From positions 126,501-190,500 of the forward strand of contig NC_088309.1 of the NCBI RefSeq assembly GCF_910592395.1: DNA of 64,000 nt. The letters run 5' to 3'. The notes under the pieces were generated by a model. It worked only from the letters and a program-made list of their open reading frames with translations, was not told the origin of the DNA and made no database searches. How positions within the stretch are numbered: the stretch's first letter is position 1; each line of letters begins with the position of its first letter. The DNA comes from Lineus longissimus. Taxonomy: Eukaryota > Nemertea > Pilidiophora > Heteronemertea > Lineidae. A program made the translations under genes and the position numbers. Of this stretch, positions 24,601-34,722 are shown piece after piece.

Positions 24601-25915
24601 AACTTAGCCAAGACGTAACAATATATTGAGTAAGGACACTACAGTACTAACAACCCCCCCCCCCCCCAAACACCAACATTGATCTATCCCGGATGGTAAT
24701 GTGCCCTCACCTGGTCATTGTCTCCTTCCAGCAACATGATGCTGGCTCTGTTGGCATCATTGTCACAGTCATGTAACGCTATGACCACTTCATCATGGCT
24801 TTTCTGTGTTAGATCCATCAGCTGAAAACATCAACCAAACTCTCACAATCTTCATGAGTGACTTATCTGACTTCTCAGTCTCTATGACTACTGCTCTATC
24901 ACAAGTTTGTCACTGAGAGTTTTCAACTAGAATCATCTCATACCAACAGATTCCCTCAAACAAGATGGACAGTGAGCTGGTCAAGTCAATATTTTTACAA
25001 AGCTAACACTTCTAGTTTGTCAGACAAAGGTATACAGTAGTTCCACCTGATCATGTGTGCCTGATCTTCAATCAGAGAATCATTCACAGGAAAGTGAGTC
25101 TGGCAGAACAATCATTAGACTAACAAAGAAACGTGATGAAGTCCTGACACTGACAGCCAGGACAATATGCAACAACCAGCAGGATGATCAGCCATGAGAT
25201 TTATGTATTGATCTGAATACTGACCTGCATGACCTTCTGTTGGAGTTCTGGGTCTTCCACTGACTGTTTATCTCCCATCATCTGTGCATATCGCATCTGT
25301 TCTGCTGTGGCCTGAAATGCAATAATGACAAGACACAATGATGATCGATTGAAGACTCGAGGGTTAAACACAAATGGCACACTGTTCACAGAGCGATGAC
25401 CTTATACACCAGACGTCCCGGGTTCAATCCTGGGCAGAGCCTTGGTTTTTTTCCTCCGTTAGACAAGTCACAGGGTTGTACTTGTAAGACATTTTAACAG
25501 ACCACACACTGCACACTGGTTGGTTGTGATGCTTTTTGTTTCTTTGGAGCTCCTAGTCCTACAAATTGTCTCCATGGAGCTAGTGTGCCCTGTGACATCA
25601 TCCTTGCCATAGTCCAGACATTCCTAGTCATGGTTTCCACTGTCGATCAGTCTTTTCAGAGCTGATTTTTGGAAGTTTAGTATGGATTTTCAGTCTGGAT
25701 ACCCTGCATGGTATGCAATCACATGGTCTGTTGTGGCTCTCGACTGGCGCATCGTCAACTATGACCATTCTTGTTTGTGCTCTCACTAATGAAACATCAT
25801 TTCCTACCTTGGCCTTGGCTGTGCCATCTTTGGCAATCTGTGTCTGTTGTGGCTGTGTTTTTGTCGTCTTTTCTTTAGAAGATCTGTTAGCACGCGAGGT
25901 GCTGCTAGCACTCAT
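9658..25915 (-). CDS. UBAP2L: UBAP2/UBAP2L (Lingerer) orthologue, complete, 21 coding exons, 1464 aa
   Basis: Exons in gene order: 25808-25915, 25225-25311, 24711-24821, 24158-24395, 23796-23939, 22567-22823, 22038-22088, 20732-21000, 20365-20515, 19841-20008, 19404-19546, 18768-18984, 18375-18465, 16756-18081, 15847-15944, 15485-15586, 14295-14388, 13879-14075, 13390-13665, 13039-13209, 9658-9753. All phases chain and sum to 4395 bp. Domains: UBA (residues about 37-102, ATAEQMRYAQMM to LHDCDNDANRASIMLLEG), RG/RGG tract (about 225-260), the Lig/UBAP2 motif IPASAVEMPG...LDVQFG (about 529-560), a Ser/Gln/Tyr/Thr low-complexity region (about 680-1120), then family-typical GKAPPNLPPGVPPALL, LPPGYGYY and QMLHHQLQQ. 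UBAP2L nucleates stress granules and binds RNA and ubiquitin. It is about 1.35 times the human length, mainly through the low-complexity exon. Start is the only ATG ahead of the UBA exon in frame. A further small exon near 22384-22430 cannot be excluded. Confidence 0.95.
10090..13032. repeat. 46-bp minisatellite, ~64 copies, with a 1379-bp higher-order repeat
   Basis: Unit includes TTAGCTACTGACAAGAGTGG and GCACCACAAGGAGACC. It fills the last UBAP2L intron and ends directly against the donor (GTAAGT) of exon 13039-13209. A 45-bp variant unit with ACAGAGTGG recurs at about 10971 and 12350, 1379 bp apart, and the surrounding variant order is the same, so a 30-unit block was duplicated as one. 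Confidence 0.95.
14145..14223 (-). ncRNA. C/D-box snoRNA candidate 1 in a UBAP2L intron
   Basis: Read in the UBAP2L sense: box C ATGATGA (14209-14215), guide region AAGACTTTCGCTCAT, degenerate D' CTGT, a C'-like TTGATGT, box D CTGA (14151-14154). Ends can pair as CTGACAG with CTGCAG (one bulge). Its 3' end lies about 70 nt upstream of the next 3' splice site, the usual place for an intron-processed C/D snoRNA. The target is not proven. Confidence 0.7.
14389..15484. repeat. 21/42-bp minisatellite (about 14690-15430) within a UBAP2L intron
   Basis: Alternating 21-bp units GGCATTCTGTTACAACAGTG and GGCAATCCGCTACAATGAA fill most of this intron. The period is a multiple of three and free of stops, so ORFs of 205-253 codons are open in four frames on both strands; all are artefacts. 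The intron also carries snoRNA candidate 2 near its 3' end. Confidence 0.9.
14485..14562 (-). ncRNA. C/D-box snoRNA candidate 2 in a UBAP2L intron (best-formed copy)
   Basis: Terminal stem TTACTGCT/AGCAGTAA is a perfect 8 bp. Order: stem, box C ATGATGA (14545-14551), guide AAATACTTTCGCTCTA, D' CTGA, C' ATGATGC, box D CTGA (14494-14497), stem. Total about 78 nt. It ends about 97 nt upstream of the acceptor of exon 14295-14388. All four boxes and the stem make this the strongest of the six. Confidence 0.85.
15673..15752 (-). ncRNA. C/D-box snoRNA candidate 3 in a UBAP2L intron
   Basis: Box C ATGATGA (15736-15742), guide CAAGACTTTCGCTCAT, D' CTGA, C' TGATGAC, box D CTGA (15683-15686), closed by CTGCT/AGCAG. 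It shares the guide with candidates 1 and 6. About 87 nt separate it from the downstream acceptor at exon 15485-15586. Confidence 0.82.
16019..16096 (-). ncRNA. C/D-box snoRNA candidate 4 in a UBAP2L intron
   Basis: Box C ATGATGA (16083-16089), guide AAATACTTTAGCTCTA (one change from candidate 2), D' CTGA, C' AGATGAC, box D CTGA (16026-16029), stem CTGCT/AGCAG. It lies about 75 nt upstream of the acceptor of exon 15847-15944. Confidence 0.78.
16190..16750 (-). repeat. 69-bp minisatellite abutting a UBAP2L splice donor, 8 copies, in frame with the exon
   Basis: The array begins a few bases beyond the donor of exon 16756-18081. In gene sense each 69-bp unit encodes 23 residues including LACMPCKGVTCSHQ. 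Because the frame stays open through the donor, the low-complexity ORF runs on to 16070. Confidence 0.9.
18622..18706 (-). ncRNA. Diverged C/D-box snoRNA candidate 5 in a UBAP2L intron
   Basis: Box C ATGATGA (18692-18698), guide-like AGATTTTCACTCTT, D' CTGA (18667-18670) and a C'-like TTGATGT are present. No clean box D is seen; TTGA at about 18632-18635 is the best substitute, and the terminal pairing is short (TGCT/AGCA). Probably a decaying member of the same family. Confidence 0.45.
19183..19262 (-). ncRNA. C/D-box snoRNA candidate 6 in a UBAP2L intron
   Basis: Terminal stem CCACTG/CAGTGG (6 bp perfect), box C ATGATGA (19245-19251), guide CAAGACTTTCGCTCAT, D' CTGT, C' ATGATGA, box D CTGA (19192-19195). 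Length about 80 nt. It sits about 200 nt from the downstream acceptor, farther than the other well-formed copies. Confidence 0.75.
22915..23650. repeat. 58-bp minisatellite, about 12-13 copies, UBAP2L intron
   Basis: Unit contains GTGGTTAACTCCTAACAGAT and GGCATTGGGATCCATGGCAC. Most copies are near-identical; variants alternate between CTCCTAACAG and CTCTGAACAG, and one copy near 23555 is truncated. Confidence 0.92.
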
Positions 25916-27071
25916 ATTCACTATATACAAAACAGGCTATGTACAAAATCTGAAATGATAAAGAAAGAGAGGTTCAATTCCAAGCCTTCCATTTTCAAAC
26001 AAACCTTAATATAGGAACAACGAACAAAGATCATGTGGTGGGCAACCATGCGGTCTTTTGAGTGAATGTGACAGACCAGACCACATTCGAAAGCGTGACA
26101 AAAAAGCCCTTAATGAACATGAAGACCCTGCAATATAATGATAAGTCTGTGCAAGGGCATGCATTCTTGTGTGCATGTCATGTGTATCCGGTAGAGGTCT
26201 TCACGTGTATGCATGCATGTCACCTGGCCATACACAATGCATACACACTACACAGACAGTGCACGTCTGCATGGTCGTTCCTTGTCTGGACACGCAAAAT
26301 GAAACACAAAAAAATGTCATCACATAAACCCCATTCTGTAAAGCACCTCAGAAATAAGATGGCCAATATGTTTAATATAGACCAAGCCGAAAGTTAGTCA
26401 CTCCTGAAAGATGGCTGCGAGATGAAACAGCCGGACAAAAACATTCATCGCAGACAAGGCCATGCATCAGCAGTACCATGTGTATCCGCCATTGCATGAA
26501 AATGATTCCGACGCACTTTTCCGCAATAAATTACTCGGTGCTCCGCCATCAAAATAAAAATATCTTTATATGATTAGGAACATGAATATGTGCAGATTTG
26601 TCTCAATAAGAGATTTTTGGGATAGGATCAAAGGAAAAGATGGGGGCATGCAAATTTGACAGATCTTTCTACCTGGAAAACTGCGCTCATGAAAAGCTGA
26701 AAGGTCACGTGATCTGTGGATAATTCGCGCCGCCATAAAGGATTTTACGGAGGTGACGTCACTACGGAATTTCCCCATATTATTATCAAAATTCTGGCAT
26801 TTATAGCATTTACACTGAAAATCATTAAATACCACAATCAGAACTTTCTGTTTAGAATAGATTACCCCAAAATATAGCCTCGATCCGACCCTCCGCTAGG
26901 CGCCGGATAGGGTCGAGGACTGGTTACCTGGCTTATGTTATACTATTGCCCATTGGCACCTTGCATTGCCAAATGCCAATCAATACCCAGTTGCCAATCG
27001 CCAGGTATTGAACAGCGAGTTCGGGTATACCCCACCTGACTCGCCGATCACGTGCTCGTGTAAGAAGCAAA
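25916..27071. promoter_or_regulatory. Divergent promoter region between UBAP2L and EIF3J
   Basis: The two start codons lie head to head 1.16 kb apart. Seen in the sequence: a perfect CRE TGACGTCA at 26754-26761, an extended E-box GTCACGTGA at 26704-26712, another CACGTG near 27049, and several YY1-like AAGATGGC or CCGCCAT motifs (about 26354, 26407, 26470, 26543, 26728). No TATA box is evident. This mix is typical of TATA-less housekeeping promoters; transcription starts were not mapped. Confidence 0.6.
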
Positions 27072-30000
27072 ATGTCGGACGCAGACATGGCAGATTGGGG
27101 TAAATTTCGGTGGCATGTGTCACATATTTTATCGTTTGATGACTAAACTGAGCAATGATCAATGATGAAACCTAAATGATTTTATTTTTCAGATGCCGAT
27201 GAATTCGAACCTTCCGTCGTGAAGGCCTCTGCTCCGTCGGATAAGTGGGCAGGAGAGGATGAAGAAGAAGAGCTCAAGGTGTGTGGCGCATGCTTCCATT
27301 CGTTCTGTCTGCGGCGCCCATAACCACGTTATTATGTACATGGTCATAGCACATGAGCCTGCATGTACATGTAGGCATACGTACTACATGTGTCATGTCA
27401 TATCATGTGTTTATATCATTTGGCTGATTTATATGTCTTGGCACTGCTTCATTTTCTTCAAAAGGCCTATTGAACTCAAGTCAAGAAGAGCATATTATAG
27501 GATGCGACTCGGGGATTGATTTGATGTCGCGTTATTTCTCTTGAATAGGATAGGAAACGATTCGGCTGATAAACTGCCTGCCTACCGGTCCTGTGACAAA
27601 GGTATTGTGTAAGTTGGTGAATATAACAGCCTGATTGTTCACCTTGGTTTTACAGGATAACTGGGATGATGATGATGATGACGCCGAGAAAAAAAAGGGA
27701 GGTGACGAGGCCACAACCACTCTGGTGACAAAGAAAAAGAAAAAGCCAATCGGTGAAAGAATTCGTGAAAAGGAGGAGAAAAAACGAAAAGAACTTGAAG
27801 AAAAGCGCAAAAAGGTAGGTTACATGTATAATGTAGTTCTTTACAAAATATAGGCCTTATTATTGTGCAGAAAATGACTTCTGATGTATATCATACCAGA
27901 GAATGGACTAGAGAAAACCAATTCCCCTGGAAGACGTTGTCAAGTTCTGGTCTATCTCACTTGGCCACATCGACCCTTGGAGTTCCATTTGATATTAGCC
28001 AAAGTTGTTATTTCTGTAGTATATTCAAATCAATGATAACATGATCGATGATGGGCTTTCAGGAAGAAGAGGAAAAGTCTAAAATGGGCCCTGCAGAAAT
28101 TCAAGCTGAGAAGATGAAAAAGTTGCGACTACAGGAAGAATCTGACTTGGAGCTGGCCAAGGATGCATTTGGTAGGTTAATATTTGACAAGGACTTGTAC
28201 ATGTACTTCCTATTCTTAGCTTTCAATGAATGTGTCAACAAAGAAATATCTGTTTGCAGCTTATCGTGTTTAAATGTCCTAAATGACTTGCAAGACATTT
28301 CACCCACCCAATTTTAGATATCACAAAAAGACTGTTATGGTCAATGCTTGACCTAGCCTTCTGAAAAACTTTTTTGGAAATATGGTTCAAAAATGATACT
28401 TTGTGACCAATACCAGTGTTTGTTGTAGTCTTCAATCCTCCCAGAGGACTTTTGATTCTTGTGAAGGTATAATTAGTATTCCCTTACAGGAGTATCAAAT
28501 GATGATGGGTTAGCGAAACGTACGATAGACAGTTTTCATCCAACTGATACGAATGATTTCGAGAGCTTGGCTTCAATGTTAAAGGAAAAGTTAACGCAAT
28601 ATGAGGTTAGTATCATGTTGGTGTATCTCGATGTGGTAATCAAAGGTCATGAGAGACTGTTGTTCACATTGGATGGTGAACTGTTGACACTTGTGTTTGG
28701 TGATCAGATCCAAAGTTTAATAATACGTTATCAACAGACTTTTAGCTGGCATTACAGTTGTGTATTGTCCATGTTGCTCATTGTGTGTTGTTTCTCTTTC
28801 AGTCTTCTGTAAATTATCCAGGATTTTTAGAAACGCTGTTCAGAGATTTAGTGGCAGGCTGTAAGTATCCTGGGTGAATAAACTCGTCGTCTTACCTTGT
28901 GTTGACATTGGTTTAGTGACGCACCATCAGTTATAAGCATTAGTAAGTTGTGACATTGGAAGTGAGTGGTAGTAGCAAGTTGTGACATTGGAAGTGAGTG
29001 GTAGTAGCAATTTGTGACATTGGAAGTGATTGGTAGTAGCAAGTTGTGACATTGGAAGTGAGTGGTAGTAGCAAGTTGTGACATTGGAAGTGAGTGGTAG
29101 TAGCAAGTTGTGACATTGGAAGTGAGTGGTAGTAGCAAGTTGTGACATTGGAAGTGATTGGTAGTAGCAAGTTGTGACATTGGAAGTGATTGGTAGTAGT
29201 AAGTTGTGACATTGGAAGTGAGTGGTAGTAGCAAGTTGTGTCATTGGAAGTGAGTGGTAGTAGCAAGTTGTGTCATTGGAAGTGAGTGGTAGTAGCAAGT
29301 TGTGACATTGGAAGTGAGTGGTAGTAGTAAGTTGTGACATTAGAAGTGAGTGGTAGTAGTAAGTTGTGACATTAGAAGTGAGTGGTAGTAGCAAGTTGTG
29401 ACATTGGAAGTGAGTGGTAGTAGCAAGTTGTGACATTGGAAGTGAGTGGTAGTAGCAAGTTGTGTCATTGGAAGTGAGTGGTAGTAGCAAGTTGTGACAT
29501 TGGAAGTGAGTGGTAGTAGTAAGTTGTGACATTGGAAGTGAGTGGTAGTAGCAAGTTGTGACATTGGAAGTGAGTGGTAGTAGTAAGTTGTGACATTGGA
29601 AGTGAGTGGTAGTAGCAAGTTGTGACATTGGAAGTGAGTGGTAGTAGCAAGTTGTGACATTGGAAGTGAGTAGTGGTAACCATGAACGTGCATGCAGCCC
29701 GATTCTCTTCTTACACTTGTTACATGTGTTGCATTTGAACATTTCAGTAAGTTCTGAGGATATCAAGAAATTAGGAAGTACCTTAAATGCTGTAGCCAAT
29801 GAAAAACAGAAACAACAAAAGGTAAGTCACACATTACAATGTAATTTGAATGACAATTGGCTCCAATTTCTAAAAACCCGTTTAGCAAGATAAGGACTCC
29901 CCTTTTGATGTAAATGCACTTTCTGAATCATAGAGGTGATGGTGGAGCTGTTAACTTCATGACAGCTCTTCTGCTTTCTTTTCTTCCTACTCTCTCGAGA

Positions 30001-30196
30001 AGGAATTGATGGAAATGACTAAGTCTGAATTGGTAATAAGCATGTTTGACCATGGAACCTGTATTTATTGATTACTAATTCGTTTCAGAACACAAAAGGA
30101 AAAAGAAAGAAGAAAGGTCCAAGTGTTAAAGAAGGGGGTCAACTGTACAACTACGACGATGATGATTTGGGTGATGAATTCGATGGATTCTTGTAA
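27072..30196 (+). CDS. EIF3J: Eukaryotic translation initiation factor 3 subunit J, complete, 8 exons, 245 aa
   Basis: Exons: 27072-27099, 27193-27278, 27656-27814, 28063-28171, 28490-28605, 28803-28860, 29748-29821, 30089-30196 (738 bp, phases consistent, stop TAA 30194-30196). eIF3j associates with the 40S subunit near the decoding centre and the mRNA entry channel. Recognition comes from the N-terminal WDADEFEP followed by the acidic DNWDDDDDD, a Lys/Glu-rich coiled-coil segment (KKKPIGERIREKEEKKRKEL), the family block LQEESDLELAKDAFG, then LKEKLTQYE and the C-terminal basic-acidic tail ending DDLGDEFDGFL. Human eIF3j is 258 aa, so length is normal. Start: first ATG, giving MSDADMADWDADEF. 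Intron 6 is filled by a 32-bp minisatellite. Confidence 0.95.
28935..29675. repeat. 32-bp minisatellite, ~23 copies, EIF3J intron 6
   Basis: Unit is GTAGTAGCAAGTTGTGACAT followed by TGGAAGTGAGTG. Three units span 96 bp, so long stop-free frames appear on the minus strand (up to 290 codons); they are repeat artefacts. Confidence 0.93.
29866..29985 (+). repeat. Duplicated ~115-bp element, copy 1 (EIF3J intron 7)
   Basis: AACCCGTTTAGCAAGATAAG through TCTGCTTTCT recurs at 31103-31218 in the same orientation with about 90 percent identity by eye. It contains the stem GAGCTGT/ACAGCTC; in copy 2 the equivalent arms GAGCTGT/ATAGTTC still pair with G-U pairs. Function unknown. Confidence 0.6.
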
Positions 30197-30320
30197 TATT
30201 CACAGTGATCGGCTTCTTAGACAATAACTCCTGACTCTTTGCCTGAACCATCATCATAGATTGACCATATCTCGGGATGCTCCAATGAGTAACATTTAAT
30301 GGACTATAGTCAATGCTTAA

Positions 30321-30490
30321 GGAATTGAACCCGAGGCGGAGGACCTTGGTTGAGTTACCAAGACACTCTCGGGTGGAGCTAAAATACAGTCCAAACCCGA
30401 GCCGACAGGCGAGGGTTTGGACGAAATTTTAGCTCCACCCGAGAGTGTCTTGGTAACTCAACCAAGGTCCGAAGCCGAGGGTTCAATTTC
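30321..30490. repeat. Long palindrome (about 80-bp arms)
   Basis: Left arm from GGAATTGAACCCGAGG and right arm ending CCGAGGGTTCAATTTC are near-perfect reverse complements around 30405, with a short centre of about 10 nt. Noncoding. Probably a foldback or MITE-type element. Confidence 0.8.
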
Positions 30491-31016
30491 TATTCTAAAA
30501 TACCTCAAACTTAAAAAGATAGGCCACGAAAATAACTTGAATATGTGCGAATTTGGCAAATTCCATCCATCGCCGGCCCGGCCGGAGCGCCGGTAGCGCC
30601 ATTGTTTACATTATGTTACGGCAACGTTACAGAAAATGAGACATGTACATTTTGTACAGCGCGCATAGGAAGTCCGCATCGGCTCGCTCAAGTGATGCTA
30701 AAATCTGCGCAAATGGGCTATTTGGAGCGTTTTTCTCGGCAAATATGTGTAGTGCTCATTAAAAAACTTAGGGTGGTTGATGCTTCCTTGACTGATTTGT
30801 GTTTGAAGCAGTGTTTTGAGCGCCTCAAACTTCTGAAGTGAGCCGAAATTCCATTGACGTGACGTGTGCATGGTTTCCACATTTTAGTGCAACCCGAGGG
30901 AACTTTGGTAGAGCATCTTGGTTGCGTGTCCAAAACACTCCGCTCTCAGAACGAGGCTTATGCATTTTCCATTTAAAAGTTGACTTTACGGTACCAAGGT
31001 ATTTTAGAATTATTCA
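30489..31016. mobile_element. Candidate non-autonomous DNA transposon with 14-bp terminal inverted repeats
   Basis: ATTCTAAAATACCT at about 30490-30504 is repeated inverted as AGGTATTTTAGAAT at about 31000-31013; pairing continues imperfectly inward (ACTTAAAA/TTTAAAAGT). The roughly 520-bp interior has no convincing ORF, and no clear target-site duplication was found. It lies beside the palindrome and may form one composite element with it. Confidence 0.4.
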
Positions 31017-31102
31017 TCAAACATGGCAGAAAATAATGCCAGAGTGACTATTTAGTGCATGAATTTGAAGTTTTCAATGACCGTGCCAAATTATTCAAAA
31101 GT

Positions 31103-31218
31103 GTTCTTGAAAACCCGTTTAGCAAGATAAGGACTCCCCTTCTGATGTAAAGGCACTTTCTGAATCATAGAGGTGATGGTGGAGCTGTTGAGTTTGTGAT
31201 AGTTCATCTGCTTTCTAT
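31103..31218 (+). repeat. Duplicated ~115-bp element, copy 2
   Basis: Same orientation as the copy in EIF3J intron 7, about 1.2 kb away. The GAGCTGT hairpin is kept with G-U pairs in place of Watson-Crick pairs. Confidence 0.6.
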
Positions 31219-33108
31219 TTTTTCAAGTTCATCAAAGAGTGATTTTCATGTTGAGCCTCCCTTCTTGGACCCCTTGGCCTTGAGGTCACCATCAATACGA
31301 GGATATGAATGGTGATTCTTCGCTCCATAAAAGGCTCTATCACGATCTGTTCAGATTTGATCGCAATTACAATGCTGGGATTTAGCATATACATGTATTA
31401 TATTTGTAAAGCTGCTTTCGCTGCAGAATTCAAGGAGGAACCATCTCAAGTTAAAAACTTAAATTGTTGGTCAGAATAGAGATTCTTCAATCAGTGGTAG
31501 GAATGTTTCTTCACTTACCAATCAAATCGTTTCTGTTCTTGCAAGACATCAGATTCTCTAGTCTGAATCTGCCAAATTATGTAATTGGTGCTTCCAGCCT
31601 CATGATGTATTATGTTGCCTGCACTCCCGCCTCTGCCTTCAATCAGATTATAACTTGATGAATACTTGCCGACTGGTACTTATTTTGATTGTGTAGCAAT
31701 ATGCCAGCAATTGTATGGACAGTCTGTCAAAATTACCAACAGAATTTTTCATTTAAATTTGCATGTTTATTATCATTAGTAACATTTTAAAGCAGGCACT
31801 TATTTTTATGAGAAACAGTATGAAACATAGAAATGTATACAAGGTTATGGGGCCTACTGGTAAACAGGGATTCTGTGTGAAAAACATGTATTCTTTGGTT
31901 TCGAAAATAAGAGTTACAAGGTTGTTCTAATTACTGTTCACTTAGTCAGTGGTGATGGACATTTGACATTCTGCCTGGTGCCTTGATTATGAATCAGACA
32001 AGCTGATATTGCTTTTAATGGAATAAGTTGGTCAAGTTACAAAATGATTGTTTGGAGTGTTAGTTGAGTTGAAGAGTAGCATCTGCACCCCCTGTCTTAG
32101 TTCCAGTGGATTGTCTTTGTCTAATGCTGGCATATAACAGTCATTCTTTTGTATCTTGTATCAAGTACTTGATAGCTTGCAGGCCAGTTTAATGATAGCA
32201 CCATAGCAGTTCCTGTCATTGCTTTACCATCAACGGTTTATGTACACAAAAATCAGCTCATTTCATTTGGCAATGAACACATCTGTGTGAATTTCAACTC
32301 TGCTCTGTCGCATCCGTGCTGCTCCATGGAGAAGCAGTCCTGTGGGAAGGGCCGTTTCAAGTTGAATTAGTGCAATCCTCTTCCATTGATAGGATTTGCG
32401 TGTTGACTAAAGGATGCCCAATCTTTCCATTTTAACGTGTACAAGAGACCACTTGATGGGTTGTGCAGAGCTAAGCCAGGACTTCACTAGCACACGTGCT
32501 CAGTCCTCTTCTATTAAGCATGAAACCCATTACAAACCATCATTGTTACTTCAAACTTCCTCCTGCTTTTTCATAAGATTTGCAGAAACTTTGATAAGGA
32601 ATAAATGGAGAGATATAGTAGTCCTGTTTTTGTGTTTTATTTCTATTGTCCGATTACACGTATTGAATGACTCACGATAAGATACCTGTGTCACCACCAC
32701 ATTGGATAGACTTGTGGCTGCATGGCTTATATGTCGTTTGGCATCGTCAGATTGAATAGTCGGGATCTCCAATGACCAAAACTCAATACCCCACTATATG
32801 TCACAACCAGATTGGAATAGAGGTTTGAATTGAGACTTGATGTCTCATGACAACCAGATTGAAAGGTTCATGGGCTGTGATGACCAAAAGTGAAGACTTC
32901 AGTATATGTCACAACCAGATTGGAATAGAGGTTTGAATTGAGACTTGATAGCTCAGGATGCATCACAGCCAGATTGAATGGTTCAGGCTCTAAGATGACC
33001 TAACCTGAATACCTCGCATCACCAGGGCCAGTGCTACCTCCATTATCGTATAAGTCAAGATGAAAATGCAAAGAGACACAAAAGCTGTATGCCTTCGAAA
33101 CCTAACAA

Positions 33109-33114
33109 TTTATT
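33109..33114 (-). terminator. MOCS2 poly(A) signal AATAAA
   Basis: TTTATT on the plus strand reads AATAAA on the minus strand, about 340 nt beyond the MOCS2B stop at 33456-33458. Confidence 0.55.
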
Positions 33115-33455
33115 ACACATCAATTCTCATGATCATTTACAAACTTTTCATGTATAATAAACAAAAGCACTTGTACATGCACAATATAACATACATCTGA
33201 GAGCATAGTCGATTCATAAATATTAACTGACAATGACAATGACAACTGATAATGACATTATTTGCAGCTCACAATTCACCATGTCAGATTCATGTACAAG
33301 ATACGAATAAAAACCATCACCATAGACATCTACATGTATACTTCTACACGATCTTAGTACATTCCAAGTTTTGATCGAGACTGGACCTTTGAAGTGATCC
33401 CACAGACACAGTGACCCATTTGATTCATTGCATCAATGATGGTTGGTTCAATGTG

Positions 33456-34722
33456 TCAGGACTTCCAGCAACATTCTGTGTTCTCCTTCCAATCAGATTC
33501 ACCGTCTTCATAGAACTCCTGCAAGTGCAGAATGGAACTTCAGTCATGTCGACGTAGACATTATTAGACAACAGTTGTATCGCTACAGAAGGTATGCTAT
33601 CAATCCACAAAACTACAAACAATGTTTCCTGCTCAGCTTTAAAGACCAGCCTTCACTTTTCACAAGAGATATGATGATTGACAGATTGAACGGGGCAGGA
33701 TCTAACCAGAATGGCTTACATGCTGAGATTATTACTCAAAACCAGCTTATTCCGGCAGCAACGACCAACTTGGTTTATTAGATCTGAAAGGAGAATGCTG
33801 TTGTACCTTCTTCCAAATGGGTACTTGAGCTTTGAGAGTATCAATGGCCTGACTGACAGCGGCAAGAGATTGTTTACGGTGGGGTGACGAGATGGCGATG
33901 ATCACACTGGCTTCACACACTGGAACACTCCTGGAATACACATTAGAACCATTGGAACTACTGGTAATGAAAGTGACAGTCAAATCATTTCTGCTTTGCA
34001 GTCATTGATTAGTGGAGTTCAAAGAACATCTCACCCACTTCTCACCCCTATCAAGAGCTCATCCCGTACATGTCAAATAACAACTTCCAATTTGATTTCT
34101 GGCGAGTCATAACTACTCATTGGTTAGGATCCTCTCACATTCAGCGACATAAATACACAAGCAACAGCTGAACTAAATGACCAACATTGGGAAACAGCCT
34201 GGAAGGTGCTAACTTCTCAATCTGAAGGTATCATGTGAAAATGTCAGAAAACACACCTGATTCTGTGATACATAGCAATGTTTTCAATCTCTGGCCAACT
34301 TTCCCTCAATCTGGTGCAAACCTTCTTCAACTCGGACTCTGCCATGGGAGTGTGTGCCTCATATTCTAAACCTGTCACTTGTCGACCACCAAAGTTGTTC
34401 CTAGTTGTCCCTGAAGGTGAGAATACTCCCATTATTAAAAAATAATTCATAACTTTTGGTTAATTTAACTACAATAATAACATTGGGAAAATAATGGTAA
34501 ACATCTCCATCCTGCAGTACTTTTAGTGTTACAATGGTTTGTCCCGAGGAGATCAGACTTGTTGGGATACAGACTGGAAAGGGATACAGACTGGAAAGGG
34601 TAAAACAGAGACTGAACCTTACCAATAAAGATTGAGACAGCCCCACATGTTGGTGAAGTAACAAGTTCGGTTATTTGATCAACAGACAGCTTCTCCTCAG
34701 TCACCTTGATATAGTCTGCCAT
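33456..34722 (-). CDS. MOCS2: Molybdopterin synthase large subunit, second cistron of MOCS2, complete, 146 aa
   Basis: MOCS2B (MoaE-like) pairs with MOCS2A to convert precursor Z (cPMP) to molybdopterin in the cytosol. Exons: 34623-34722, 34257-34410, 33807-33930, 33456-33518 (441 bp, phases consistent). Family blocks: [40 protein letters not shown], the conserved histidine and arginine around [27 protein letters not shown], and [14 protein letters not shown]. The last exon ([18 protein letters not shown]) is too short for ORF finders but matches the family C-terminus. Start: the frame is open back through the upstream splice junction to a stop inside the MOCS2A exon with no other ATG, so ATG 34722 is the initiator. 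It lacks the long N-terminal extension of the human protein. Confidence 0.93.

Larger units (their letters stand above)
30197..33095. other. Intergenic region between convergent EIF3J and MOCS2
   Basis: No gene recognised. It contains the palindrome at 30321-30490, a TIR-flanked element at about 30489-31015, copy 2 of the duplicated element at 31103-31218, and a diverged 108-bp repeat at about 32690-33010 (CACAACCAGATTGGAATAG). An AATAAA at 32600-32605 (plus) could end EIF3J transcripts, but it is 2.4 kb past the stop. Confidence 0.55.

Noticed and set aside
25388-25440. tRNA T-arm-like CCCGGGTTCAATCCTGGG
   Set aside because: B-box only; no matching A-box at tRNA spacing and no acceptor stem.
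28927-29799. 290-codon minus-strand ORF of Thr/His/Cys-rich repeats
   Set aside because: It is the antisense of the 32-bp minisatellite in EIF3J intron 6 with no start context, splice signal or family similarity.
33747-33806. MOCS2B ending by read-through ([13 protein letters not shown]...)
   Set aside because: A donor at AAG/GTACAA leads to the 63-bp exon at 33456-33518, which matches the family C-terminus far better.
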